From Bacteroidota bacterium (GTDB lineage Bacteria; Bacteroidota; Ignavibacteria; T3Sed10-11), in assembly GCA_007131635.1 (NCBI GenBank), contig SLQE01000294.1:1-35610 (forward strand): 35,610 nt of DNA, in the 5' to 3' direction. The translations under genes were made by a program, and so were the position numbers. Under the pieces are notes generated by a model. It did not search any database, was not told the DNA's origin, and saw only the letters and a list, made by a program, of their open reading frames with translations. Positions 1 through 10,030 of this stretch are shown here, piece after piece. Position 1 is the stretch's first letter. Each line of letters opens with the position of its first letter.

Positions 1-833
1 CATCCGACATCGGCACCCGCCGTGTAATCAAGCATCTCTTCATACGGCATCGCCCCGGTAAACGACACCCGTTCGGCAATATTTTTTCTCTGCGCGTATA
101 GTTCGACATCTTGACGAAGGGCGCCATCTCCCATAATAACGATATGCACGTTATCGATAGCTGTTGCAATATCGATTATATGAAATAATCCCCGACCCCG
201 CATCAACCATCCCTGATACAGAAATACAGAGTAGTTATCGGCTATATTGAATTTCTTTTTCAAAATATGTCTATCACCCGGATGCAACCGCCTGGGCGGA
301 TGGTTATTGATGGTAACGGGCAGCGGGATGTTATAACGTTGCCTGATGAGTTCGCTGTCGCGTTCCCCTGAAGTTATCGTGCTGTCTGTAAACCGGATAC
401 AGAAACGTTCGGCTGCCGACCAAAACCTCTGGGTTACCGGACGATTATGAAGAGATGCTATGGCAAAGTACAATTCTTTTGCATCGTACAAAACTTTTGA
501 TCCCGTAAAAAATTTTGCAGCTACCGCTGCGGGCAGACTGTACAGGTCCTCTGAAAGTATTAGCGACGGCCGTATGGCGATCATCCGCCAAAATGCCCGG
601 ATCCAGAAGTGAACATATTTGATCTTCGATCCAAGGTGCTCGATTACACGAAGCTCTTCCACCCGTATCCCGCCGAATTCACCCTCGTTATCCGTTTCTC
701 CCGGACCGAGAAAAGTAACCTGCATACCGAACCGTTTCAGAGAGCGGGCGATATTCCTGCACCGGCCATCGGTACGTATATCGCCGATTTCCAGAACAAC
801 AGCTTTTGTATCGGGACCTCTGTGATGTGGCAT
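1..833 (-). CDS. Glycosyltransferase, GT4-like, partial (runs off the window start)
   Basis: Absent from the ORF track. Manual minus-strand reading from ATG at 833 is open to the window edge: MPHHRGPDTKAVVLEIGDIRTDGRCRNIARSLKRFGMQVTFLGPGE...VFLYQGWLMRGRGLFHIIDIATAI...VSFTGAMPYEEMLDYTAGADVG. This has a GT4-like layout. Its ATG directly abuts the stop codon of the upstream gene. Confidence 0.85.
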   Translation of the reverse strand, partial: MPHHRGPDTKAVVLEIGDIRTDGRCRNIARSLKRFGMQVTFLGPGETDNEGEFGGIRVEELRVIEHLGSKIKYVHFWIRAFWRMIAIRPSLILSEDLYSLPAAVAAKFFTGSKVLYDAKELYFAIASLHNRPVTQRFWSAAERFCIRFTDSTITSGERDSELIRQRYNIPLPVTINNHPPRRLHPGDRHILKKKFNIADNYSVFLYQGWLMRGRGLFHIIDIATAIDNVHIVIMGDGALRQDVELYAQRKNIAERVSFTGAMPYEEMLDYTAGADVG

Positions 834-1799
834 TTACTTCAGTTTTTTCCAGAACGTTGACCGGAGTATTCCACGCGAATTGAATTTTTCTTTAAAAAAG
901 ATAAGATCGAGACTCGGTGTCATGGGATTTTCTGCCCGCGTATCCTGAGAAACACCGGTATCGAGGAATTTATATCCGTCCTTTTTTGCACGTGTTATGA
1001 CTTCATACACCGCTCTGTATATCGGCCGAAGGTGCTGGTACTCATAGAGCATAGCAATATAAAAACAAAGTAATACATTGTCGTTACAATGAAACGTAAC
1101 GACCCCGCCGATTGCTTTCCCCTCGTATCTTACAAGAAATAACCGAATAAGGTCGCCGTTCAGTTTTCTCAGGAGTTTCAGTTCATCGAGCGTGTGAGTC
1201 GGTTCGGCATTGTGTTTTCTTTTATTTTTGACCAGAATAGGATAAAACTCTTCGTATGAATCCGATTCCTCGATCGAAAGCACATCCTGACGAAGTGATC
1301 GCCGTATGATATTCCGCGTCGTTTTCTGAAATGATTTCAAAATATCATCCGTTTCGTGAAGCCGGATGACGTGCGAAATATAATGACGCTGGTACACAAA
1401 ACCGCGATAAAGAAGCGCATATTCGAGATTATGAGAAAGCTCTTTCTGATAAATAAATGGTGCCGATGTCAGATACACTTCACGTATGCCTTCATCCCAG
1501 CAATAATCCTCAAATAAATCGATTATTTCGAGAGTCTCATTAAAATGTATGTCGCCTATGACAAACGATCCGTAGCTCGCTCCCGCCGGTGATTCATAGA
1601 TATTGAGTCTATCCAATCCACCCGGTAAAACCGCACGCAGTTGCCCGTTTTTATAAAACATAAGGTGGTGAAACGGAAACTTATTATCTTCGTGATAATC
1701 AAGGAAGTGCTGCAAGTGGAACATTGTCCCGTTATTCGAACGCAGGACAAATGAATCCCATTCATCTTTTCGGGAGGGCTCGTATTTTACTATTTCCAT
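834..1799 (-). CDS. FemAB/GNAT-like acyl- or aminoacyl-transferase
   Basis: The ORF extends to 1868, but MEIVKYEPSRKDEWDSFVLRSNNGTMFHLQHFLDYH at 1799 looks like the natural start. The C-terminal GNAT-like part is IGGVVTFHCNDNVLLCFYIAMLYEYQHLRPIYRAVYEVITRAKKDGYKFLDTG. Confidence 0.75.
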   Translation of the reverse strand: MEIVKYEPSRKDEWDSFVLRSNNGTMFHLQHFLDYHEDNKFPFHHLMFYKNGQLRAVLPGGLDRLNIYESPAGASYGSFVIGDIHFNETLEIIDLFEDYCWDEGIREVYLTSAPFIYQKELSHNLEYALLYRGFVYQRHYISHVIRLHETDDILKSFQKTTRNIIRRSLRQDVLSIEESDSYEEFYPILVKNKRKHNAEPTHTLDELKLLRKLNGDLIRLFLVRYEGKAIGGVVTFHCNDNVLLCFYIAMLYEYQHLRPIYRAVYEVITRAKKDGYKFLDTGVSQDTRAENPMTPSLDLIFFKEKFNSRGILRSTFWKKLK

Positions 1800-1879
1800 G
1801 TCTTGATCGATAATGACTACAACCCGCGATATTATAAAACGTATTAATATAGCAATTAATTTAACCAAAAATCAACAAA

Positions 1880-1908
1880 TTGCTCTTTTATTCTTCATTA
1901 GGTATATT
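1880..1908 (+). promoter_or_regulatory. Candidate sigma70-type promoter for the MFS gene
   Basis: TTGCTC (1880-1885), 17 nt spacer, TATATT (1903-1908), upstream of ATG 1966. Confidence 0.5.
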
Positions 1909-1965
1909 AAGTAGTTTATATACCCGTAGAGAATTGAAAACAAATTTTGCTCCTCCCCCGTTTTT

Positions 1966-3171
1966 ATGGAACTCTGGAAAAAGAATCTTTACACTATCTG
2001 GATAGCACAATTCATCACGATCGTCGGCATGAGTTCGGTCATTACGTTTTTACCGTTTTATGTCCGTGAACTCGGCGTAAGTGATAACGACCTTGTCGCA
2101 CGCTGGAGTGGATTTGCGTTTTCCGGTCCGTTCATTCTGTCCTTCTTTTTTACGCCGTTCTGGGGGATGATAGGCGACCGATACGGACGCAAGCTGATGG
2201 TTATCCGCGCGGTGTTCGGACTCGGTATTGCACAGATCTTTGTGGGTTCCGCTCAATCGGTTGAACAGCTGATATTTTTCAGGATGCTGCAAGGCGCACT
2301 GAGCGGTTTTATCCCTGCAGCGCTTACACTCGTATCGGCAACCGCTCCGCGAGAACGTACCGGCTACGCGCTCGGATTTCTTCAGACTTCCCTCTCGGCC
2401 GGGATGCTCATCGGTCCCGTTATCGGTGGTGTTCTCGCAGACATGGTCGGGTACCGCCCGATCTTTTATATTGTCTCCGCACTTTGCTTCACGAGCGGAG
2501 CTTTTGTCATTATAATGGTGAAAGAGATCCCCCCCGGGAAAGAGGAAAAAAAGTTCTCACTGCTCGAAAATATCAAATTTGCTCTCTCCTCCTCTCAGAT
2601 TGCATTGGCAATGATCGTTATTTATCTCGCACAATCATCGATTGTCATGCTCCAACCGGTATTTGCATTGTTCATCGAAAAGATCTATGATAACACACAA
2701 TATATCGGTACCGTGACCGGAGCGTTATTCTCGGTTATGGGTATGGTCATGATTTTTTCCGCACCGTGGTGGGGCAACCGCAACGATCTGGTCGGTTATA
2801 AACGCAACCTGCTCATTGCAACGGCTGTCGCAGCTACGATGTTATTTCTGCAGGCATTATCCCAAACACCGTGGCATCTTGCACTGAGCAGAATGGGACT
2901 CGGTTTTGCGATGGGAGGAGTTGTACCGGCCCTCTATTCATCTATCAGCAAACAGACGCCGCTGAAGAGGCGGGGCGGAATCGTCGGAATCGCAACAAGC
3001 TTTACGATACTTGCAAATATAACCGGTCCTACTTCATCCGGTTATATAGCATCACATTATGATATACGGACCGTATTATTTATTACCGCCGGCGTTATGG
3101 CTATTGCGGTATTGATTGTCGGACAATGGATACGAGAACCCATAGTACCCGAAGAATCCGGGGAATCATAA
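1966..3171 (+). CDS. MFS transporter (multidrug-efflux-like)
   Basis: 401 aa with many hydrophobic segments and the MFS motif GMIGDRYGRKLMVI. Confidence 0.9.
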   Translation: MELWKKNLYTIWIAQFITIVGMSSVITFLPFYVRELGVSDNDLVARWSGFAFSGPFILSFFFTPFWGMIGDRYGRKLMVIRAVFGLGIAQIFVGSAQSVEQLIFFRMLQGALSGFIPAALTLVSATAPRERTGYALGFLQTSLSAGMLIGPVIGGVLADMVGYRPIFYIVSALCFTSGAFVIIMVKEIPPGKEEKKFSLLENIKFALSSSQIALAMIVIYLAQSSIVMLQPVFALFIEKIYDNTQYIGTVTGALFSVMGMVMIFSAPWWGNRNDLVGYKRNLLIATAVAATMLFLQALSQTPWHLALSRMGLGFAMGGVVPALYSSISKQTPLKRRGGIVGIATSFTILANITGPTSSGYIASHYDIRTVLFITAGVMAIAVLIVGQWIREPIVPEESGES

Positions 3172-3196
3172 AATATCAATTATTCAGGTTACAATA

Positions 3197-5917
3197 ATGC
3201 AGACAAATAAATCATCTCAGGAACGGTTATTTCTAATCGACGGCTATGCACTCATCTACCGCGCATACTTCGCTTTTATTAAGCGTCCGCTCATAAATTC
3301 AAAAGGACAAAATACGTCGGCAATATACGGATTCGTAAACGCATTGCTTCGCATACTCAAGTCCGAATCACCCGATCATATCGCGGTTGTACTCGATTCA
3401 AAAGAGCCGACATTCAGGCATAAACGTTACAAAGAATACAAAGCTACGCGCGAACAAATGCCCGAAGATCTCGTATCACAACTGGATATGTTAAAGGAGG
3501 TCGTACGGGCATTTAATATTCCGATTGTCGAGATGCCGGGTTATGAAGCAGACGATATTATGGGCACGCTCGCCAGAATCGCTGAAAAAGAAGGTGTCGA
3601 TACTTTCCTTGTTACAGGCGATAAAGATTTTATGCAACTTGTGAGCGATCGGGTAAAGATGTACAAGCCTCCGAAATCAAACGAAGAACCCGAGATAGTC
3701 GATATAAACGGTGTCAGAGAAAAATTCGGTGTTAATCCGGAATATGTTATCGATGTCCTCGCCCTCATGGGAGATTCGTCTGATAATATACCCGGTGTGC
3801 GCGGTATCGGTGAAAAGACCGCGATACCGCTCATTCAGGAATACGGTACGGTTGAAAACCTAATCGATAATATCGAAAAAGTTGAAAAGGAAGGTGTTCG
3901 CACAAAATTAAGTGAAGATCGTCAAAACGCCCTGCTTTCGAAAGAGCTCGTCACCATCGACACAAATGTCCCGCTGAACATATCATTTCATGAACTCAAT
4001 GCAAATACCCGGGACACAGAAAAGCTGACGATACTTTTCAGGGATCTTGAATTCAAATCTATTATTGAACAAATGAGCTTATCAGTACCGGATGAAGACA
4101 GCACGGGAATAGTTAATAAGTCGATTTCATCCTCTGAAGTTGCATACCATCCCGTGCAGAATAAAGAACTCTTCGATCGAATGATCGGCGCACTAAAAAA
4201 AGCTGATGTTATTTCTTTCGACACCGAAACGACATCGCGTAATCCGCTCGAGTCAACCGTTGTCGGTATTTCATTTGCCGTCGATAAGAACAGGGCATGG
4301 TTTATTCCGCTTGAGGATCATGCAATCCCCGGGGTACACCTCAAAAATGAATTACAGAAGATCTTAAACAGTATGACTCTCAAGGGAGGGCAAAACATAA
4401 AATTCGATATATTGGCGCTGCGCTCCCTGGGATTGACCGTGAGCGATCCGCTCTTTGATACTATGATCGCTGCATTTGTGATTCGATCCGACGGCCAGCA
4501 TAATCTCGACTCGCTCGCCAAAGAATACCTGATGTACGATATGGTATCGTACTCAGATCTTGTCGGTTCCGGGAAAAATCAGATGGATATCCGCGACGTG
4601 AATCCCGACGAGCTGGTTCGCTACGCCTGTGAAGACGCAGATATAACGCTTCAGTTGTGGAACAAGCTTAAACCGGGATTAGAGACCATTGATGCATTGC
4701 GATTATGCGAGGAAATAGAATTCCCGCTCATTACTGTTTTGTCAGATATGGAAGCGACCGGTGTCGCCATCGATGCGGATTTTCTCCGCACCTTATCGAA
4801 AAAATTATCGAAGGATCTGCTGAAGATACGCGAGGTAATCTACGAGCACGCAGGATATGAATTCAACATCAACTCAACCCAGCAGCTCAGCAAAGTGTTA
4901 TTCGAGAGACTGAACTTACCGCCGGTTAAGAAAACGAAAACAGGTTATTCTACCGATACATCGGTTCTCGAGCGTCTGAAGGGTATTCATCCCGTCATCG
5001 ACATGCTGCTTGAGTATCGTCAGTATACAAAGCTGCAATCGACATATATCGATGCACTTCCGAGACTGATCAATCCAAAGTCCGGCAGAGTCCATACCTC
5101 ATTCAACCAGACGATCGCATCGACGGGAAGGCTATCGTCGAGCAATCCTAATTTACAAAACATCCCGATCCGCACCGATCTCGGGAGGTCGATCCGTAAA
5201 GCATTCATTCCCACATCGAATGATCACCTGATTATGTCATCGGATTATTCACAGATAGAATTACGTGTCATGGCACATGTGTCGGGAGACGCCGGTCTGC
5301 TTGATGCCTTCAAGAATAATGAGGATATCCACGCAACGACCGCCGCGAAGGTATTTGATGTACCGCTTGACGAGGTCTCAGCCGGTATGCGTCGCAAAGC
5401 AAAGGAAATAAACTTCGGTATAATGTACGGGATAAGTGCGTTTGGACTTGCCTCGCGACTTGAAATACCGCAGGGTGAAGCCGCGGATATCATCGAACGT
5501 TATTTTCATCGTTTCCCGGCCGTCCACCAATATATTCAAAAGACAACGGAAATAGCCAAGAAAGACGGCTATGTTACCACACTGATGGGGAGACGCCGTT
5601 ACCTTCCCGACATCACAAGCAGAAATAAAACCGTACAGCAGAATGCCGTTCGTCAGGCAATCAATATGCCTATTCAGGGAACAGCGGCAGATATGATAAA
5701 GCTCGCAATGGTGCGTATTCACGACAAATTCAAAGAAAAGAAATTACAATCCCGGATGATCATACAGGTACATGACGAATTGGTGTTCGACGTGCTGAAA
5801 ACCGAGCTTGAGGAGATCATAAAACTCGTCGAGCATGAAATGGAACATGCATTAGATCTGGACGTGCCGATTGAGGTCGAAACCGGTACGGGGAAAAATT
5901 GGTTTGAGGCACATTAA
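3197..5917 (+). CDS. polA: DNA polymerase I
   Basis: 906 aa. 5'-3' exo domain (FLIDGYALIYRAYFAF); proofreading motifs DTE, NIKFD and YACEDAD; polymerase motifs DYSQIELRVMAHVSGD, RRKAKEINFGIMYG and VHDE. Confidence 0.98.
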   Translation: MQTNKSSQERLFLIDGYALIYRAYFAFIKRPLINSKGQNTSAIYGFVNALLRILKSESPDHIAVVLDSKEPTFRHKRYKEYKATREQMPEDLVSQLDMLKEVVRAFNIPIVEMPGYEADDIMGTLARIAEKEGVDTFLVTGDKDFMQLVSDRVKMYKPPKSNEEPEIVDINGVREKFGVNPEYVIDVLALMGDSSDNIPGVRGIGEKTAIPLIQEYGTVENLIDNIEKVEKEGVRTKLSEDRQNALLSKELVTIDTNVPLNISFHELNANTRDTEKLTILFRDLEFKSIIEQMSLSVPDEDSTGIVNKSISSSEVAYHPVQNKELFDRMIGALKKADVISFDTETTSRNPLESTVVGISFAVDKNRAWFIPLEDHAIPGVHLKNELQKILNSMTLKGGQNIKFDILALRSLGLTVSDPLFDTMIAAFVIRSDGQHNLDSLAKEYLMYDMVSYSDLVGSGKNQMDIRDVNPDELVRYACEDADITLQLWNKLKPGLETIDALRLCEEIEFPLITVLSDMEATGVAIDADFLRTLSKKLSKDLLKIREVIYEHAGYEFNINSTQQLSKVLFERLNLPPVKKTKTGYSTDTSVLERLKGIHPVIDMLLEYRQYTKLQSTYIDALPRLINPKSGRVHTSFNQTIASTGRLSSSNPNLQNIPIRTDLGRSIRKAFIPTSNDHLIMSSDYSQIELRVMAHVSGDAGLLDAFKNNEDIHATTAAKVFDVPLDEVSAGMRRKAKEINFGIMYGISAFGLASRLEIPQGEAADIIERYFHRFPAVHQYIQKTTEIAKKDGYVTTLMGRRRYLPDITSRNKTVQQNAVRQAINMPIQGTAADMIKLAMVRIHDKFKEKKLQSRMIIQVHDELVFDVLKTELEEIIKLVEHEMEHALDLDVPIEVETGTGKNWFEAH

Positions 5918-5918
5918 G

Positions 5919-7100
5919 CTAGTATCCCTCGGATTTCGACTGGTCATCCCCGGAAGGATTCGGATATTTCCCGGTATGCGATTTTAGAAGAGCTGCTATA
6001 TCTTCCCAGTCGTAGTAATGAAACGTCCTGTCACTCGACATCATCACAAGCATTCCACGGGGAAATGCGAAACCCAATGGCGTTGAGGTAACCTCAACGC
6101 CGTCAGTATCGTTTGCGGAGACAGGAATGATTGCAATGACGGGATGGTCGTGAGGTTTGCCCGGTATACCTTCACGGGGAAATATCTGCAACCGGTGGCC
6201 GCCCTGATCTGAGACGAGTATGTATCCCGTTCCGTCATCATATGTATAAATTGCAATGCCTTCCTGATCGTCTACGAATCCTGATTTGCCGAAAAAAGCA
6301 AGCTCGTCATTGCTTGAATCGGGATCGGCGTAATATTTTCGGATACCGACTTCCTCATCGGAATAATAAACAAACCTCAGTTGGTTATCCACGGCGATTG
6401 CTTCGATTTCTTTTTCACCGCTATATTTTCCGAATTCCCTGACCTTCGTTCCGCGGACATGCCCCATACCATCATCTTCCAATAAATATTGCCTGAGATA
6501 ACCCTTCTCCGGTCCGCTCTTACCGCTGACAATAGCAAATACCGCTTCGTCGTACGGTCTTTTGTAGAGCGCCACTCCCATCGGAGCACGGGTGCTATCG
6601 CCGTCAAATACCGGGATCCCGCCGTCATCGATGGGCTGCATATCGGGTAACGAAAACACTCTGATCATCATACTGTTTCGCTCTGTGGCAACGGCGATAT
6701 CAATCGACCGGTTCTTAAAGCGAAATCCATACGCAACATCCACATTGTTCGGCCGTTTTAAACCGGTTACACTTCGTTCGTGATCAATCTCCCCGTTAAG
6801 ATTGAATACGAATAACCCTCCATTCGTCGGGTGTTTATCAGTCCCGAGTACTATGCTTTTCATGGGATTGGCAGGGTGAATCCATATTGCCGGATCATCG
6901 CTATCAAACGGAACAAACTCTGTAACAACGGCCGGTTTCAATGTATCACCGACAAGCAACGTTGATTGTTTCCAGATGCCATAGCCCTCGCCCGAAAAAT
7001 TCTCGCGGTCACATCCGATAATACATAAAGCGATTATCACAGGAACAAAAAAATACAGTGTCATGCTTTTCATTATTGAATTTTTATCTGATACAAACAC
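5919..7100 (-). CDS. Beta-propeller phytase family lipoprotein
   Basis: Lipobox-like IIGC. DDPAIWIHPANPMKSIVLGTDKHPTNGGLFVFNLNGE and DQEGIAIYTYDDGTGYILVSDQGGHRLQIF match the BPP family pattern. Confidence 0.88.
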   Translation of the reverse strand: MFVSDKNSIMKSMTLYFFVPVIIALCIIGCDRENFSGEGYGIWKQSTLLVGDTLKPAVVTEFVPFDSDDPAIWIHPANPMKSIVLGTDKHPTNGGLFVFNLNGEIDHERSVTGLKRPNNVDVAYGFRFKNRSIDIAVATERNSMMIRVFSLPDMQPIDDGGIPVFDGDSTRAPMGVALYKRPYDEAVFAIVSGKSGPEKGYLRQYLLEDDGMGHVRGTKVREFGKYSGEKEIEAIAVDNQLRFVYYSDEEVGIRKYYADPDSSNDELAFFGKSGFVDDQEGIAIYTYDDGTGYILVSDQGGHRLQIFPREGIPGKPHDHPVIAIIPVSANDTDGVEVTSTPLGFAFPRGMLVMMSSDRTFHYYDWEDIAALLKSHTGKYPNPSGDDQSKSEGY

Positions 7101-7197
7101 GGATTTGCTCCTGTATATTTTTGTATTGAATATAACCGGTAGATTAAGGACATAGAAATATCACGGTACATTTTTCTTTTCCCGGGAGGAGGTCCTG

Positions 7198-7767
7198 TCA
7201 GGTCACGACGTCCGCAGCCTGTTTTTTATCAGTGACCGGATTTTCATTTCTTCGCTTACGGCGTCTTGCTTTGACAATGAGTCCGATTCCGAATACTATC
7301 AACAATACAGGCCAGAAATTGAATAAATAATATTCGATACTGTAGAGATTGAAAAGCTCGGTCGAATCGGCAATGATCAACAGTCCGATACCGGTAAAAA
7401 ATATTGTCGGTATCAACAGATGCCAGTCGCGCACATTGTATATGTACATCATTAAAAATGAGAATCCGAGTATAAGAAATATCGCCGGTAGCAGAACAGG
7501 ATAGCGATCGGTTAGCATATCCATACTCTCAAGAATAAAATATAAGCCGAGCAGAAAAAGCGCTGTCCCCCAGAACACTTTATTGCGGTCACCTCCGCTA
7601 AATGAGCGTACCACCAAAGTCGCTCCGAAAAGGACCATAAATCCCATCACAAAATTCCAGAACGATAACTGCAAGAGTCCCATTTGATCTGCGAGCAGCA
7701 GTAAACCAACGGCTATTAGTATAACACCGAGGGTCGGTATTTTCCGAACATTATTTTTAAATGACAT
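7198..7767 (-). CDS. Multi-pass membrane protein (DUF5668/LiaF-TM-like)
   Basis: 189 aa with repeated hydrophobic segments (LGVILIAVGLLLLADQMGLL; FNFWPVLLIVFGIGLIVKARRRKRR). It is next to a PspC gene. Confidence 0.7.
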   Translation of the reverse strand: MSFKNNVRKIPTLGVILIAVGLLLLADQMGLLQLSFWNFVMGFMVLFGATLVVRSFSGGDRNKVFWGTALFLLGLYFILESMDMLTDRYPVLLPAIFLILGFSFLMMYIYNVRDWHLLIPTIFFTGIGLLIIADSTELFNLYSIEYYLFNFWPVLLIVFGIGLIVKARRRKRRNENPVTDKKQAADVVT

Positions 7768-7846
7768 AGTATTCTCTTATAGTATAAGAAATATTTGGTA
7801 ATAAATCTTCATATAGTACGTTGGGCATTACCCCGATAAGGGTTTT

Positions 7847-8545
7847 TTATAGATGCTCATCCGGCACAAAAATTGCCATTGCAATATACAATAGTATTCC
7901 CGTACCGACCGATAGTATTGTCATAAATATAAACAGCAACCTCACGACGGTCGGATCCAGACTAAAATAATCTCCGAGCCCCCCGCAGACTCCAAAAAGT
8001 TTACGGTCGCGCCGCGATTTATACAATCGCTTATACGACGGTGCATCGTTATGTTCTGCGTTCATTTTGATATCTCCCTCCTGTTCAGGTTCGCCTCTTC
8101 CGGTCTGTCTGCGTTCCCGCGACTGTTGATGTGAATAGATCAGAGCCATACCCAGGAGAATGAACAAAATCGGCAGCACCAATCCCCATGATATATGCCA
8201 GATATGGTGAAAAGCAAACCATCCGAAATTACGCAACAGAAAGAGCAATCCGATAATTATAAAAATCACACCCCAGGTACGTTTCGGAGTATTTTTTGTC
8301 GGTGGTATATCGCCTGATTGTATCATTGCGAGATGATACGGATTAACGGGCATAATGATCATCCCGCCGATATATAACAATATCCCGGTACCGCCGAATA
8401 AAATTAAGAGGATAAACAATCCTCTGACTATTGTCGGATCAATGTCGAAATATTCGGCAATTCCACCACAAATGCCGTCGATCATCCTATCGCGTCGTGA
8501 CTTATACATTCGTTTGGGCTCATTATATATCTCAGCGGCTGCCAT
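7847..8545 (-). CDS. Protein with two PspC domains
   Basis: Two copies of the PspC pattern: YKSRRDRMIDGICGGIAEYFDIDPTIVRGLFIL and YKSRRDRKLFGVCGGLGDYFSLDPTVVRLLFIF. Confidence 0.92.
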   Translation of the reverse strand: MAAAEIYNEPKRMYKSRRDRMIDGICGGIAEYFDIDPTIVRGLFILLILFGGTGILLYIGGMIIMPVNPYHLAMIQSGDIPPTKNTPKRTWGVIFIIIGLLFLLRNFGWFAFHHIWHISWGLVLPILFILLGMALIYSHQQSRERRQTGRGEPEQEGDIKMNAEHNDAPSYKRLYKSRRDRKLFGVCGGLGDYFSLDPTVVRLLFIFMTILSVGTGILLYIAMAIFVPDEHL

Positions 8546-8570
8546 GGTCGTTACTCCTTATGTTCAAATG

Positions 8571-8599
8571 CATACTATCCTTAGTATGGTGTACGTCAA
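8571..8599 (-). promoter_or_regulatory. Promoter with overlapping palindromic operator upstream of the PspC gene
   Basis: Minus strand TTGACG (8594-8599), 16 nt spacer, TAGTAT (8572-8577). The palindrome CATACTA-TCCT-TAGTATG covers 8571-8588. Confidence 0.55.
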
Positions 8600-8627
8600 T
8601 TGAGATTGGAAGTTTCACATAAATATA

Positions 8628-8658
8628 CAAAGTCAGCCCTATACGGGGGCTGACTTTG
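8628..8658 (-). terminator. Intrinsic terminator downstream of frr
   Basis: 12 bp perfect stem CAAAGTCAGCCC (8628-8639) / GGGCTGACTTTG (8647-8658) with a 7 nt loop. It is followed on the minus strand by TATATTTATG, so the U-tract is weak. Confidence 0.75.
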
Positions 8659-8690
8659 GAAACGGCGGCTCTTGAAGGGAACGGGTAGGA

Positions 8691-9248
8691 CTAGACTTCC
8701 ATTATTTCTCTTTCTTTCTGCTCAAGCAGGGAATCTATCTCAGCACTATACTTATCGGTCAACTTTTGAATTTCATCCTCACCTCGTTTCTTCTCATCTT
8801 CCGATATTTGTTTATCCTTTTCGATTTTCTTCAGCGAATCGTTCGCATCACGTCGAAGATTACGAATGGACACCTTTCCCTGTTCACCGTATTTTTTTGT
8901 CAGTTTAACGTATTCTTTCCGCCGCTCCTCATTCAGAGCGGGTATAGGGACACGAATGAGCGTACCGTCATTGGATGGATTTAAACCAAGATTGGCGTTC
9001 CGAATCGCACTCTCGATGACTTGAAGCATATTCTTCTCCCAGGGTTGGACGGTCAGGAGCGTCGGTTCGGGTGCTCCTATATTTGCAACTTGCTTCAACG
9101 GGGTAGGATTGCCATAGTAATCGACTTTAACGCCTTCGATAAGGCCCGGTGTCGCACGGCCTGTTCTGATGGTAATCAATTCGTGTTTCACGGCTTCCAC
9201 CGCCTTTACCATTTTTTGTTTAGCGTCTTTGATAATATCTTGGACCAT
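8691..9248 (-). CDS. frr: Ribosome recycling factor
   Basis: 185 aa. KHELITIRTGRATPGLIEGVKVDYYGNPTPLKQVANI; follows pyrH. Confidence 0.97.
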   Translation of the reverse strand: MVQDIIKDAKQKMVKAVEAVKHELITIRTGRATPGLIEGVKVDYYGNPTPLKQVANIGAPEPTLLTVQPWEKNMLQVIESAIRNANLGLNPSNDGTLIRVPIPALNEERRKEYVKLTKKYGEQGKVSIRNLRRDANDSLKKIEKDKQISEDEKKRGEDEIQKLTDKYSAEIDSLLEQKEREIMEV

Positions 9249-9282
9249 TGCTCACCTCTGTATTCTCTTCGATGTATGTGAA

Positions 9283-10005
9283 TTAAATAGTATGAGCTAC
9301 CCGGGTACCGAGTGTTTCTCCGAGCAGCAGTTTGGTAAGATTTCCGCGCTCGTTCATATTCATCACCACTATAGGCAAATTATTTTCCTGACAAAGTGTA
9401 ATTGCCGTCAGATCCATCACGCGCAGTCCTCGTTTCAGAACGTCGAGATACGTTAATGACGTAAACATATTCGCCTTTGGGTCTTTTTCCGGATCGGCAT
9501 CATAGACGCCATCGACCCGCGTGCCTTTGATGATGACATCGGCTTCGATTTCCACTGCCCGTAGTGCGGCTGCTGTATCGGTGGTAAAATACGGATTCCC
9601 TGTTCCAGCACCGAAAATAACAACCCGTCCTTTTTCAAGATGTCTTATGGCACGACGCCGTATGAAGGGTTCGGCGATCTCTTCCATTTTTATTGCACTT
9701 AATAATCTTGTGAACACTCCCCGGTTCTCCAGGGCATTTTGTAATGCGAGCGCATTTATAACCGTTGCCAGCATCCCCATTTGATCTCCCGTAACCTTAT
9801 CTATACCGTCAGGTGAGTTGGATACTCCCCGATAAATATTTCCGCCACCTATTACGATACCGATCTGTACACCGAGGCTGACCGCGTCCTCAATTTCCTG
9901 ACCGAATTGCGAGAGCACATCGACTGATATGCCGTAATCAAGACTTCCTTGAAGCGCTTCACCGCTCAGTTTCAACATAACACGTTTATATTTTGGCTTA
10001 TTCAT
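9283..10005 (-). CDS. pyrH: UMP kinase
   Basis: 240 aa. [15 protein letters not shown]...[10 protein letters not shown]...[31 protein letters not shown]. Confidence 0.97.
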   Translation of the reverse strand: MNKPKYKRVMLKLSGEALQGSLDYGISVDVLSQFGQEIEDAVSLGVQIGIVIGGGNIYRGVSNSPDGIDKVTGDQMGMLATVINALALQNALENRGVFTRLLSAIKMEEIAEPFIRRRAIRHLEKGRVVIFGAGTGNPYFTTDTAAALRAVEIEADVIIKGTRVDGVYDADPEKDPKANMFTSLTYLDVLKRGLRVMDLTAITLCQENNLPIVVMNMNERGNLTKLLLGETLGTRVAHTI

Positions 10006-10030
10006 TCAAATAACGGTTATCATGTGGAGA

